DNA of 64,000 bases. Source: Thermoactinomyces sp. DSM 45892 (GTDB lineage: Bacteria > Bacillota > Bacilli > Thermoactinomycetales > Thermoactinomycetaceae). The DNA is taken from assembly GCF_900107305.1 (NCBI RefSeq), contig NZ_FNPL01000005.1, positions 1 through 64,000 on the forward strand, in the 5' to 3' direction. Each line of letters opens with the position of its first letter. Positions within the stretch are counted from its first letter, which is position 1. Shown one piece after another: positions 1 to 6,788 of this stretch. Made by a program: the position numbers and the translations under genes. The notes beneath the pieces are model-generated. The model worked only from the letters and a program-made list of their open reading frames with translations. It had not been told where the DNA came from and did no database searches.

Positions 1-54
1 TTAGTAGCCATACGCTAACAGAAGTGAAGGCACTAAACTATAGGGGGACTATAT

Positions 55-579
55 ATGGAGAGTAAAACCATACATCCGAACGACAAAGCCGAAGCTATGG
101 CGAGTGAAAACTACGAGATCTATAAACGAGAAGTAATCCGTCTAGTCTTTCCGAGGATCTTCCGAGAGTCCAACGAAGCTAATACGAAAGCCAAGCTCGC
201 AACAGGGGCAAAGAAGGTTGGTCGGCTCCCAGAGATTCGGGATGTAGTGGCATTCTATTTCTATATTCTATCGTATGTAAATGGACAAGCTTATAGGGAG
301 AGTGGGGAACCTAACGAGAAGTACGGGGCATGTTTCGTCAGTTATAAGAGGATTACTGAGGATCTATGTATGACGAAGGATCGGATTAAGTACCTTGCTG
401 ACGTGCTGGAAGCGAATGGCCTGATAATTAGATCCGTTCACTACTATGAAGGTGCGAAGAGGTACAAGCTCTATTATCCGAGTTGGAGCCCGAGGGTTAG
501 TGATGACGGGTACTTAGTTAATCCAGATGGGGAAAAGATCATACCCGATCAAGCCGTTTATCTCCCCAGGAGGGATTAA
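55..579 (+). CDS. Winged-helix DNA-binding protein, replication-initiator-like
   Basis: 174 aa, ATG start preceded by AGGGGG at 8-nt spacing. The middle part (about residues 60-130) looks like the winged-helix N-domain of phage or plasmid replication initiators: a helix with VVAFYFYILSY, then an ITEDLCMTKDRIKYLADVLEANGLI stretch typical of a recognition helix, followed by a KRYKLYYP wing strand. The short tail has no obvious domain. I do not recognise the exact family. Direct repeats that could be iterons start inside its last codons and continue for about 110 bp, which supports a role in replication or control of the element. A transcriptional regulator is the alternative. Confidence 0.55.
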   Translation: MESKTIHPNDKAEAMASENYEIYKREVIRLVFPRIFRESNEANTKAKLATGAKKVGRLPEIRDVVAFYFYILSYVNGQAYRESGEPNEKYGACFVSYKRITEDLCMTKDRIKYLADVLEANGLIIRSVHYYEGAKRYKLYYPSWSPRVSDDGYLVNPDGEKIIPDQAVYLPRRD

Positions 580-626
580 CGGTTATCCTCCCAGGAGGGA
601 TTACGCATTATCCTTCCTGTAGGGTG
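559..626. repeat. Three palindromic units of about 25 bp, iteron-like
   Basis: Two copies of CCCAGGAGGGATTA (565-578 and 590-603) lie exactly 25 bp apart, each embedded in a TTATC-CCTCCCAGGAGGG context in which CCTCC and GGAGG can pair. A third degenerate unit (TTATCCTTCCTGTAGGG, 608-624) follows in phase. The first unit overlaps the stop codon of the upstream gene. Confidence 0.6.
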
Positions 627-701
627 TGTAAAAAGAGCAAGTATAAAAAGACTAAATATAAAAAGAGCAACAAGTAATTACACATGCAAGTTCACATGTG
701 T
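627..701. repeat. Three 15-bp direct repeats plus inverted repeat, candidate origin or operator
   Basis: Three units of exactly 15 bp (627-641, 642-656, 657-671) share the core TATAAAAAGAGCAA with 1-4 changes. They are followed by a 7-bp inverted repeat ACACATG/CATGTGT (680-686 and 695-701). Tandem iterons next to a palindrome, downstream of a replication-type protein, are typical of replication origins or multi-site operators. Function is inferred. Confidence 0.5.
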
Positions 702-852
702 AGATTTTAAATTATGTTCGGTTGTTAAGAAGGTATAGACGAAAAAACATGAAAAATAATTTTACTTTCTATGTCCTCTTTTTGATACCCTGTGCGCTTA
801 AAGAATTATATTACGTTAGGCACAAACCAAAACAGAAGAGGATGATTCTTTA

Positions 853-1581
853 TTGGACAACAATATCAACAACAGCCAACTAGTATTTATCGAGAATGAG
901 AAGGTAGTGACGGATTCTTTAATGGTGGCCGAAGTGTTTGGGAAACGTCATGACCATGTTATGAGAGATATCGAAAACTTGGAGTGTAGCTCTGATTTCC
1001 GACTCCCCAACTTTGGGGAATCCACCTTCGTGAATGAACAAGGACGTAGATTTCGTAAATATCTACTATCCAAAGACGGTCTCATGTTCCTTGTAATGGG
1101 ATACCGTGGAGCGAAGGCAGCCGAAATGAAGGAACGTTATATTGCGGAATTTAACCGTATGGAACAGTTTATTAAAGAACAAATAAAGATGAGTTCGTAC
1201 ATGATCAAAAATCCGATTGAACGTGCTACGAGATGGATCGAAGAAGAGAAAGAGCGTATGTTGTTAGAAGACAAGTTAACCGAACAAGCTCCGAAAGTGG
1301 AGTTCCATGATAAAGTCCTTAGATCGAAGGAGCTTTTGACAGTTACTACGATTGCGAAGGATTTCGGTATGTCTGCAATCGAGTTTAATCGACTACTTCG
1401 GTTACATGGAATTCAGTACAGGCAGGGAAATAAGTGGCATTTGTACGATAGATATGCTGATAAGGGATACGTAGATTACGTTACCTACGAACAAGGGAAT
1501 ACGTTGATGAGATGGACGCAGGCAGGGCGGTTGTTTTTATACGAGTTTTTGAAGGAACAGAAGATACTTCCAGCATGTTAA
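853..1581 (+). CDS. Rha-family phage regulatory protein with KilAC antirepressor domain
   Basis: 242 aa from a TTG start with AGAGGATG upstream. Residues about 15-105 match the Rha family (TDSLMVAEVFGKRHDHVMRDI, then LSKDGLMFLVMGYRGAKAAEMKERYI). The C-terminal part (about 145-240) matches the phage antirepressor KilAC/ANT domain (ELLTVTTIAKDFGMS, GNKWHLYDRYADKGY, MRWTQAGRLFLYEFL). Such proteins relieve repressor control during phage or element induction. This is the clearest phage-derived gene here and supports a prophage-like origin for the region. It is followed by a terminator shared with the convergent transporter gene. Confidence 0.88.
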   Translation: MDNNINNSQLVFIENEKVVTDSLMVAEVFGKRHDHVMRDIENLECSSDFRLPNFGESTFVNEQGRRFRKYLLSKDGLMFLVMGYRGAKAAEMKERYIAEFNRMEQFIKEQIKMSSYMIKNPIERATRWIEEEKERMLLEDKLTEQAPKVEFHDKVLRSKELLTVTTIAKDFGMSAIEFNRLLRLHGIQYRQGNKWHLYDRYADKGYVDYVTYEQGNTLMRWTQAGRLFLYEFLKEQKILPAC

Positions 1582-1594
1582 ATATCAAAACAAA

Positions 1595-1631
1595 TAAAAA
1601 AGGGATGGTCGCTAATGACCGTCCTTTTTTG
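1595..1631. terminator. Bidirectional intrinsic terminator
   Basis: Stem GGATGGTC/GACCGTCC (1603-1610, 1617-1624) with a 6-nt loop, flanked by an A6 run on the left and a T6 run on the right. It can stop the Rha gene from the left and the convergent transporter gene from the right. Confidence 0.85.
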
Positions 1632-1650
1632 TGTATGCTTACTAGAAGAT

Positions 1651-2934
1651 CTAACTTGCTTTTAACATAGTTGAGTTTTTACCATACTGATGTTTAGATA
1701 ATTTTCTAAATAAAAATATACTAGTGATGCCGCAAGCAAAAAACATGCTACCCATGAACCAAGAAGGAAAAAGAGCACCTAGCGAAACTGCCAACGCTCC
1801 CATTACCATAGCTCCTAAAATCCCAAACTCGTTGGTTGCCATATAAGCTCCTCTACTTTCTTGCGGAATAATATCGACCATTATAGATTGCTTTATAGGT
1901 ATGTACATTAGTTCGCCTACAACGATTAGAACCTCAGAAAAGATTAGGAGATATGGATTGTTACTAACTGCGAGAGTAGTAAGACCGATCGTGTATAGGA
2001 GAAGTCCGATGTTTAGCAAAGATAAAGAACTCAATTTCTTAAATAACTGCGCAATAAACAATCCGAAAATAATGACTAAAAAACTATTAACTGAATACAG
2101 CAATCCAAACATATTAATCCCATTTATAACAAATGAAAAATCTCCAATGGTAAATAAAGTTTGACTGACCATTTCTTCTTTGAGCCGAACAGCTATGTAG
2201 TCCATAGTTTGTGTTTGGACAGAAATATTCATTAAGTTAGCTAATATGAAAATACGGAATACGTTGTCTTTTAATACACTGCTATAGATTGTTGTTATTT
2301 CTTTTAAAGGGCTTGTCTTTACACAACTTACTTTTGTTTGTGGTAGATATATATCCTTCATAGAAAATGTAATTAATAATAGTGAAACGAATGCAGAGGA
2401 TGCGACCCCTAGTAATAACTCATATAAATACTGTTGGAAGAAAAATCCCCCAAGTATTGCCCCGATAACCATCGAGAGATTAAACAACCAGTAATCAATG
2501 GTATAGATAAATTTTCTCTCCTCAGGTTGGCTCGAATCAGCGATCATGGCAGAACCTACTGGCCGAGCAACCCCGATACACAAACTATTCAGGGTGACCA
2601 TTCCCAATACAAGAATAGGAGAATTGACCCAAGGTGAAACGGCGATAGCCATTCCCATAGTGGCAATCAATCGTATTGATCCTGCCCAGAGTAATATTTT
2701 TCTTCTGCCCAATCTATCAGCAAGATGACCTCCGTAAAGACCTAGTATAAAGGATAATACTAGATTGATCATGAGTATGAGTCCTGCATTAAATGCACCT
2801 AGATATCCAGCAAAATAAATAGTCATAAAGGGGGTAACCATGTTAAATGCAAGATTACGTAGGAATTGATCAAGTAAGCGTGTTTTTACATTAATATGTA
2901 ATTTAAGAAATTTAATCCACAGATAAATCACCAT
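1651..2934 (-). CDS. MFS transporter, probable drug or peptide efflux
   Basis: 427 aa with about twelve hydrophobic segments. The MFS motif A between TM2 and TM3 is clear (GGHLADRLGRRK, about residues 69-80), and a second related loop (QESRGAYMATNE) occurs in the second half. The start is uncertain: the ATG used has only a weak purine-rich site upstream. It points away from the peptide cluster and shares its AT-rich upstream region. Export of, or protection from, the neighbouring peptides is possible but unproven; general multidrug efflux fits equally well. Confidence 0.8.
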   Translation of the reverse strand: MVIYLWIKFLKLHINVKTRLLDQFLRNLAFNMVTPFMTIYFAGYLGAFNAGLILMINLVLSFILGLYGGHLADRLGRRKILLWAGSIRLIATMGMAIAVSPWVNSPILVLGMVTLNSLCIGVARPVGSAMIADSSQPEERKFIYTIDYWLFNLSMVIGAILGGFFFQQYLYELLLGVASSAFVSLLLITFSMKDIYLPQTKVSCVKTSPLKEITTIYSSVLKDNVFRIFILANLMNISVQTQTMDYIAVRLKEEMVSQTLFTIGDFSFVINGINMFGLLYSVNSFLVIIFGLFIAQLFKKLSSLSLLNIGLLLYTIGLTTLAVSNNPYLLIFSEVLIVVGELMYIPIKQSIMVDIIPQESRGAYMATNEFGILGAMVMGALAVSLGALFPSWFMGSMFFACGITSIFLFRKLSKHQYGKNSTMLKAS

Positions 2935-3187
2935 CTTTTATTTTTTTATAAATTATACTATTTAAGATTAATAATCTCAATATTTTATTTAATAATAACT
3001 GATAATATTATTTTGGTAATTGATTTTATCTTGAAATATTTTTTTCTATTGGTATTAGTAATGGGTATCTAAATACTAATTTTATATAACTTAAATTCAT
3101 TATAGTGAGCTGACATAGGTTGGAAATCCAGTCAATACTCATGATGATAGAAGTCACTATATTAATATTTTAATCATTTTTGTTAAA

Positions 3188-3216
3188 TTGCAAATAATAC
3201 AAATATGTATTATTAT
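3188..3216 (+). promoter_or_regulatory. Candidate promoter of the peptide operon
   Basis: TTGCAA (3188-3193) and TATTAT (3211-3216) with a 17-bp spacer resemble a sigma-A promoter, predicting a start near 3223 and a leader of about 140 nt. The very AT-rich context lowers confidence. Confidence 0.35.
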
Positions 3217-3288
3217 ATTTTTAAGAAATCTACTTATTCTATTTATTTCGATAGATAAAGAATTTAAATATGAAAAATTATTAATGAT

Positions 3289-3309
3289 AGGAGGTGATTC
3301 ACTATGTAA
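3289..3309 (+). promoter_or_regulatory. Perfect Shine-Dalgarno followed by ATG-TAA minimal ORF
   Basis: AGGAGGTGAT (3289-3298) matches the 16S anti-Shine-Dalgarno over ten bases and is followed at 9-nt spacing by ATG TAA (3304-3309) and then TGA. It lies 55 nt before the first peptide gene. This resembles the stabilizing Shine-Dalgarno of Bacillus toxin mRNAs such as cry3A, where a bound ribosome protects the 5' end. A regulatory role is inferred. Confidence 0.5.
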
Positions 3310-3364
3310 TGAAGGACAAGTTTTTAAATTATCTAAAATAAAATTTGTTGAAGGAGCGGGTGAA

Positions 3365-3667
3365 ATGAAGAAAATTTTAGTATGTGGTTTAGCATTGTCA
3401 ATGCTTATGGGAGGCGCAATGATTAGTTCTTCCAATGTACATGCATCTTCCGTGGAAGAACAGAGAGTAGGGGCAGAGACGAACTATTCTTCTGGTGATA
3501 TTCAACCTCAATTCTGGGCGGCGATTGGTCGAGGAGCAGCAAAAGGAGCAGCTTATTTAGCTGGGGCCCTAGCTGGAGATGCCGCTGCCAGAGCGGTGGT
3601 CGGGAGAAATGTTGAACTTTCATCCGGATATGATTATGGCCAGGTCCAGGAAGCATTTGATCAATAA
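3365..3667 (+). CDS. Secreted peptide precursor 1, candidate antimicrobial
   Basis: 100 aa, ATG with AAGGAG 8 nt upstream. Residues 1-27 form a classical signal peptide (MKK, hydrophobic core, VHA cleavage site), leaving a mature peptide of about 73 aa. The mature part has an acidic/polar spacer, a GDIQP turn, a Gly/Ala-rich hydrophobic stretch (GRGAAKGAAYLAGALAG) and the conserved tail YDYGQVQEAFDQ. The mature part has no cysteine. It is the most divergent of four tandem paralogues. By analogy with SdpC, secretion followed by trimming could release the hydrophobic core as a membrane-active peptide. Function is inferred from architecture and neighbours; the sequence itself matches no family I know. 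Confidence 0.75.
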   Translation: MKKILVCGLALSMLMGGAMISSSNVHASSVEEQRVGAETNYSSGDIQPQFWAAIGRGAAKGAAYLAGALAGDAAARAVVGRNVELSSGYDYGQVQEAFDQ

Positions 3668-3683
3668 GAAGGGAGAAGATTAC

Positions 3684-3962
3684 TTGAAAAAATTAGTAGC
3701 AACAGGATTAGCATTATCAATGCTCATGGGTGGATCAGTACTTAGTTCATCTAGTGTACATGCATCATCTATTACAGAAAAAGTGAGTGTGGATAACATG
3801 AAATCTGCGGCGGATCCCATTGAATCTAGGTCATTGGCTGGTGCATTTGCTAAAGGGTTGGCAAAAGGAATTGTGCATGTGGTTGGCAGTAAGCTTTATG
3901 GAGGTGGCCACAAGTCTACAAACTATGACTATGGTCAAATCCAGGAAGCATTTGATCAATAA
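3684..3962 (+). CDS. Secreted peptide precursor 2, candidate antimicrobial
   Basis: 92 aa from a TTG start (3684) with GGGAG upstream; an ATG start further left would lack a signal peptide and overlap gene 1. The 27-residue signal peptide ends in VHA. The mature part of about 65 aa has a core with GAFAKGLAKGIVHVVG and the tail YDYGQIQEAFDQ. It lies 16 bp after peptide gene 1. The TTG start may lower its translation relative to genes 3 and 4. No immunity partner is fused or adjacent. Confidence 0.72.
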   Translation: MKKLVATGLALSMLMGGSVLSSSSVHASSITEKVSVDNMKSAADPIESRSLAGAFAKGLAKGIVHVVGSKLYGGGHKSTNYDYGQIQEAFDQ

Positions 3963-3978
3963 GAAGGGAAGGGATTAC

Positions 3979-4269
3979 ATGAAAAAAATAGTAGCCACAG
4001 GATTAGCACTATCAATGCTTATGGGCGGAGCCGTACTTAGTTCCTCAAATGTACATGCATCTTCTCCTAAGGGAAATGTAAATGCAGTTAGTAGTCAGTC
4101 TCCCCAAGGTGATATTGAGCCAAAGTCAATTGGTGGCTTATTTGCTAGAGGATTTGCAGGAGCGGTTGGATTTGTAGCTGGTGAGAAAATTGGAAGCGCA
4201 CTTTTTGGTCGTAGTCACACGACATCAAACTATGACTACGGTCAAGTCCAAGAAGCATTTGATCAATAA
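3979..4269 (+). CDS. Secreted peptide precursor 3, candidate antimicrobial
   Basis: 96 aa with the same 27-residue signal peptide type (MKKIVATGLALSM start, VHA cleavage). The mature part of about 69 aa contains GDIEP, a glycine-zipper-like stretch (GGLFARGFAGAVGFVAG) and the tail YDYGQVQEAFDQ. The ribosome-binding region, signal peptide and first mature residues are identical to peptide gene 4 except for one base in 107, so the two arose by recent duplication followed by change only in the core. Confidence 0.75.
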   Translation: MKKIVATGLALSMLMGGAVLSSSNVHASSPKGNVNAVSSQSPQGDIEPKSIGGLFARGFAGAVGFVAGEKIGSALFGRSHTTSNYDYGQVQEAFDQ

Positions 4270-4285
4270 GAAGGGAAGGGATTAC

Positions 4286-4579
4286 ATGAAAAAAATAGTA
4301 GCAACAGGATTAGCACTATCAATGCTTATGGGCGGAGCCGTACTTAGTTCCTCAAATGTACATGCATCTTCTCCTACAAAAGACTATGAAGTGATTGTTA
4401 GTAGCACGTTGCCATCAGTTGAACCCCAGAAAGCTGGTCTCGTAAAGGCCGCCGCTACTGGCGTGGGAATGGGAGTGGCTTGGGCAGCAGCAAAGGTAAC
4501 TGGATGGTTTGGAAGTAGTGGTATGGATACGAGTAGAAATTATGAGTATAGTGCAGTTCAAGAAGCATTCGACCAATAA
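4286..4579 (+). CDS. Secreted peptide precursor 4, candidate antimicrobial
   Basis: 97 aa. The signal peptide is nearly identical to gene 3. The mature part of about 70 aa has VEP, a hydrophobic core (GLVKAAATGVGMGVAWAAA) followed by VTGWFG, and the slightly changed tail YEYSAVQEAFDQ. It is the last of the four; a weak hairpin follows before the processing-type genes. The conserved ends with a variable middle suggest that the ends are needed for export and maturation and the core for activity. Confidence 0.75.
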   Translation: MKKIVATGLALSMLMGGAVLSSSNVHASSPTKDYEVIVSSTLPSVEPQKAGLVKAAATGVGMGVAWAAAKVTGWFGSSGMDTSRNYEYSAVQEAFDQ

Positions 4580-4592
4580 TTTATTATATGAC

Positions 4593-4619
4593 GGGGCGTC
4601 TTAGGATGCCCTGTTATTC
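4593..4619 (+). terminator. Weak hairpin, possible attenuator after the peptide genes
   Basis: GGGGCGTC/GATGCCCT (4593-4600, 4605-4612) with a TTAG loop forms an 8-bp stem with two G-T pairs, followed only by GTTATTC. A leaky terminator here would give more peptide mRNA than mRNA for the downstream membrane proteins. Confidence 0.5.
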
Positions 4620-4634
4620 ACTAGGGGGATGGAT

Positions 4635-5300
4635 ATGTGGAAGAAAATATTATCACTAGGATTTTTAGGTGCTTTTGTCGTTCATTTTGCTTTGACAGCT
4701 TTGTATGTTTCTCCATCTAATCCGCTAAAGGTTAAGTATAGCCAAGTTGTTAATGGCTATATGGAACCACTGTTCACTCAGAATTGGAAGCTATTTGCTC
4801 CAGACCCAGTTACTTCTGACAATACTTTTTACGTTCGAGTAAAGATAAAAGAGACAGATGGACAGGAGAAGATAACAGGATGGTTTGATATAACTTCTGA
4901 TCTATTCAAGAAAAATCAAGAAAACCGTTTCACGCCGTATAACAGGCTGTTACGATTTCCCCGTAGTTCAATTGCTTTGATTGGAGAACAAGATGATATA
5001 TTAGCTACATTGAAAAAGAAGGTTCAAGATAAAAAAGTGGACGAAGAGAAATTTAAAGATTTACTCGAAGGAGAGAAGATAAAGCAGAAAAAGACTTATG
5101 CGACCAAACTTGTAAATCGCTATGCAGAATCATATCTTGCCAGCGTATTTCCAGGTAAAAAAATTGAACAATTACAAGTGATGATGGTTGAAACCGAGTC
5201 TACTCCCTTCTCCAAGAGAGCTGATAAGTCTTATCAAAATAAAAAAAGTTCGTATGAGTTTGATTGGAAAGACTATCAGCCAGGTGTACCTTTGTTGTAG
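4635..5300 (+). CDS. DUF5819 / SdpA-like membrane-anchored protein
   Basis: 221 aa. ATG at 4635 is preferred over 4629 because AGGGGG abuts the latter. One N-terminal membrane segment (about residues 5-25) precedes an extracytoplasmic domain with the QNWKLFAPDP motif (about 55-65) typical of DUF5819 proteins, and SdpA has a comparable aromatic-FFT/P motif. The C-terminal third is charged. DUF5819 proteins are usually encoded next to HTTM proteins, as here. In Bacillus subtilis SdpA and SdpB together mature the SdpC toxin; the same role for the four upstream peptides is inferred. Confidence 0.7.
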   Translation: MWKKILSLGFLGAFVVHFALTALYVSPSNPLKVKYSQVVNGYMEPLFTQNWKLFAPDPVTSDNTFYVRVKIKETDGQEKITGWFDITSDLFKKNQENRFTPYNRLLRFPRSSIALIGEQDDILATLKKKVQDKKVDEEKFKDLLEGEKIKQKKTYATKLVNRYAESYLASVFPGKKIEQLQVMMVETESTPFSKRADKSYQNKKSSYEFDWKDYQPGVPLL

Positions 5301-5335
5301 AAAAAATTTATGAAAGAAAGGAAAGGTGAGATTGT

Positions 5336-6727
5336 ATGTTTGATTATTTGATCCGCTGGAATCAGAAAAAGCAAATGTTAATCGGGGCTAGTTTGATTCG
5401 AATTGCTTTTGGATGTATTATTTTGTATATGTATTGTATGCAATACCAACAACGGCACATATTGTGGGGACCCAACGGTATCATTGATTTTTCAGACTTT
5501 GTTAAAGAGACATTCTATACAGGTTCTTTCTCGCTTTATCAACTTTCTTCATCATCATTATATTTCGAAGTTATTTTCCATGTTGGAATTTTGATTGCTT
5601 TATTATGTACCTTGGGTTATAGAGGAAGAATCATTTCGATATTGAACTTTGTTTTTGTCTGGTCTTTGTTTGCGCGGAATGGAATTATTTCGGATGGTGG
5701 AGACAATATTATACGAATTTTATTATTTTATCTCCTTTTTGCAGATACTACCTCTTATTTTTCAGTTGACGCCTATCATAAAAGTAAAAGTAATAAAGCT
5801 GTTGTAACAAAGGCTATACACGGAATTTCACTACGAAATCTATTACACAATTTAGCTGTTTTAGCTTGCATGGTTCAAGTCAGTTTATTGTATCTAACAT
5901 CGGGGTTGCACAAAGCGATGGGAGTCCTTTGGCAGAAAGGAACTGCTCTTTATTACATATTGCAGGTTGACGAATATTCTCATCCGTTTTTTCGAGAGAT
6001 TATTTCATCTTCCGAAACTTTGTTAGTGGCAGGAGCCTACTTTGCTGTATTAGTCCAGATAGCCTTTCCGTTTTTACTGTTCAATCGATATACCAAATAT
6101 TTGGCTATGGCTGGTGTCATTGGAATGCATTTTGGTATATTTGTAGTAATGGGCTTATTTAGCTTCTCCTTTACTATGATAGCGAACCAATTACTATTTT
6201 TGAAAGATAGCGAATACAGACGATTGAAGGAATTTTTTGTTATAATGAGAAACAGAGTAACAGGGGCAGTTAGCAACTTAATTCGAAAATGGAAGCCCTC
6301 ATCATCTTCTGTAGAACCTCAATCATTTAAAACTGTTCTTGTTTTTTATGATGGCTGGTGTCCTTTCTGTATCAGCAGCATAGAGAGATTTAAAAAATGG
6401 GATACTTTGAAGCGTCTTGAGTTTGTTTCGTTTAGAGACGGAACAGTTACTCAAGATTATGGCTTGGATATTACGAAATTAGAGGTACGTATTCATTCGT
6501 TAGATGTCTGTTACGATCGACTTGAGGATGGAATCGATACCATTATAAAGATATCTCGAAATATCCCGTTACTCTGGGTCCTTGTTCCGTTTCTTTATTT
6601 ATCAGTTAAATTGGGATTTGGAAACAAGGTATATGATTGGATTGCAAGTCGTCGAACAATCATTCCAGCAGGAAATTGTAATGACAAAGAATGTTTATTA
6701 CCTACAGTTGTCAAAAAAATTGATTAA
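5336..6727 (+). CDS. HTTM (SdpB-like) membrane protein fused to a DCC thiol-oxidoreductase domain
   Basis: 463 aa, ATG with AAAGGTGAG upstream. Residues about 20-290 are a multi-spanning HTTM region, the family that includes SdpB and is related to vitamin-K-dependent carboxylases. It has conserved-looking loops such as GPNGIIDFSDF and LTSGLHKAMGVLWQKGTALYY. Residues about 330-455 form a DUF393/DCC domain starting with FYDGWCPFC (Cys342, Cys345). A second pair of cysteines lies near the C-terminus (NCNDKEC). The fusion couples a membrane peptide-maturation factor to a redox domain, although the mature peptides have no cysteine, so the thiol pair must act on another target. Confidence 0.8.
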   Translation: MFDYLIRWNQKKQMLIGASLIRIAFGCIILYMYCMQYQQRHILWGPNGIIDFSDFVKETFYTGSFSLYQLSSSSLYFEVIFHVGILIALLCTLGYRGRIISILNFVFVWSLFARNGIISDGGDNIIRILLFYLLFADTTSYFSVDAYHKSKSNKAVVTKAIHGISLRNLLHNLAVLACMVQVSLLYLTSGLHKAMGVLWQKGTALYYILQVDEYSHPFFREIISSSETLLVAGAYFAVLVQIAFPFLLFNRYTKYLAMAGVIGMHFGIFVVMGLFSFSFTMIANQLLFLKDSEYRRLKEFFVIMRNRVTGAVSNLIRKWKPSSSSVEPQSFKTVLVFYDGWCPFCISSIERFKKWDTLKRLEFVSFRDGTVTQDYGLDITKLEVRIHSLDVCYDRLEDGIDTIIKISRNIPLLWVLVPFLYLSVKLGFGNKVYDWIASRRTIIPAGNCNDKECLLPTVVKKID

Positions 6728-6733
6728 AAGGAA

Positions 6734-6765
6734 AAATGCTCCTTAGTAGAATGAAAGGAGCATTT
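6734..6765 (+). other. Perfect 11-bp hairpin in the intergenic region
   Basis: AAATGCTCCTT (6734-6744) and AAGGAGCATTT (6755-6765) are perfectly complementary with a 10-nt loop. No T-run follows, so termination is unlikely. It could be an RNA processing or stabilizing element inside the operon. Confidence 0.5.
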
Positions 6766-6788
6766 ACCCTGTAAAATCGGAGGTTTTA

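Larger units (their letters stand above)
2935..3364. other. AT-rich divergent intergenic region and leader of the peptide operon
   Basis: 430 bp without a convincing gene. It must hold the promoters for both the leftward MFS gene and the rightward peptide cluster. It contains an inverted repeat ATTAGTA/TACTAAT (3054-3060, 3074-3080), a candidate promoter at 3188-3216, and a perfect Shine-Dalgarno followed by a start-stop dipeptide-less ORF at 3289-3309. AT-richness makes chance matches likely, so only the Shine-Dalgarno is striking. Confidence 0.6.
3653..4285 (+). repeat. Junction repeats between peptide genes
   Basis: Each gene-to-gene junction repeats the 3' end of one gene, the TAA stop and the next ribosome-binding site (GAAGCATTTGATCAATAAG then AAGGGA-rich GGATTAC): about 3653-3683, 3948-3978 and 4255-4285. 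The 107-bp blocks 3963-4069 and 4270-4376 differ at one base. This repeat structure would allow unequal crossing-over to add or remove peptide genes. Confidence 0.8.

Noticed and set aside
3188-3364. N-terminal extension of peptide gene 1
   Set aside because: It has no ribosome site, would bury the signal peptide inside the protein, and the paralogues all start at the MKK/LKK position.
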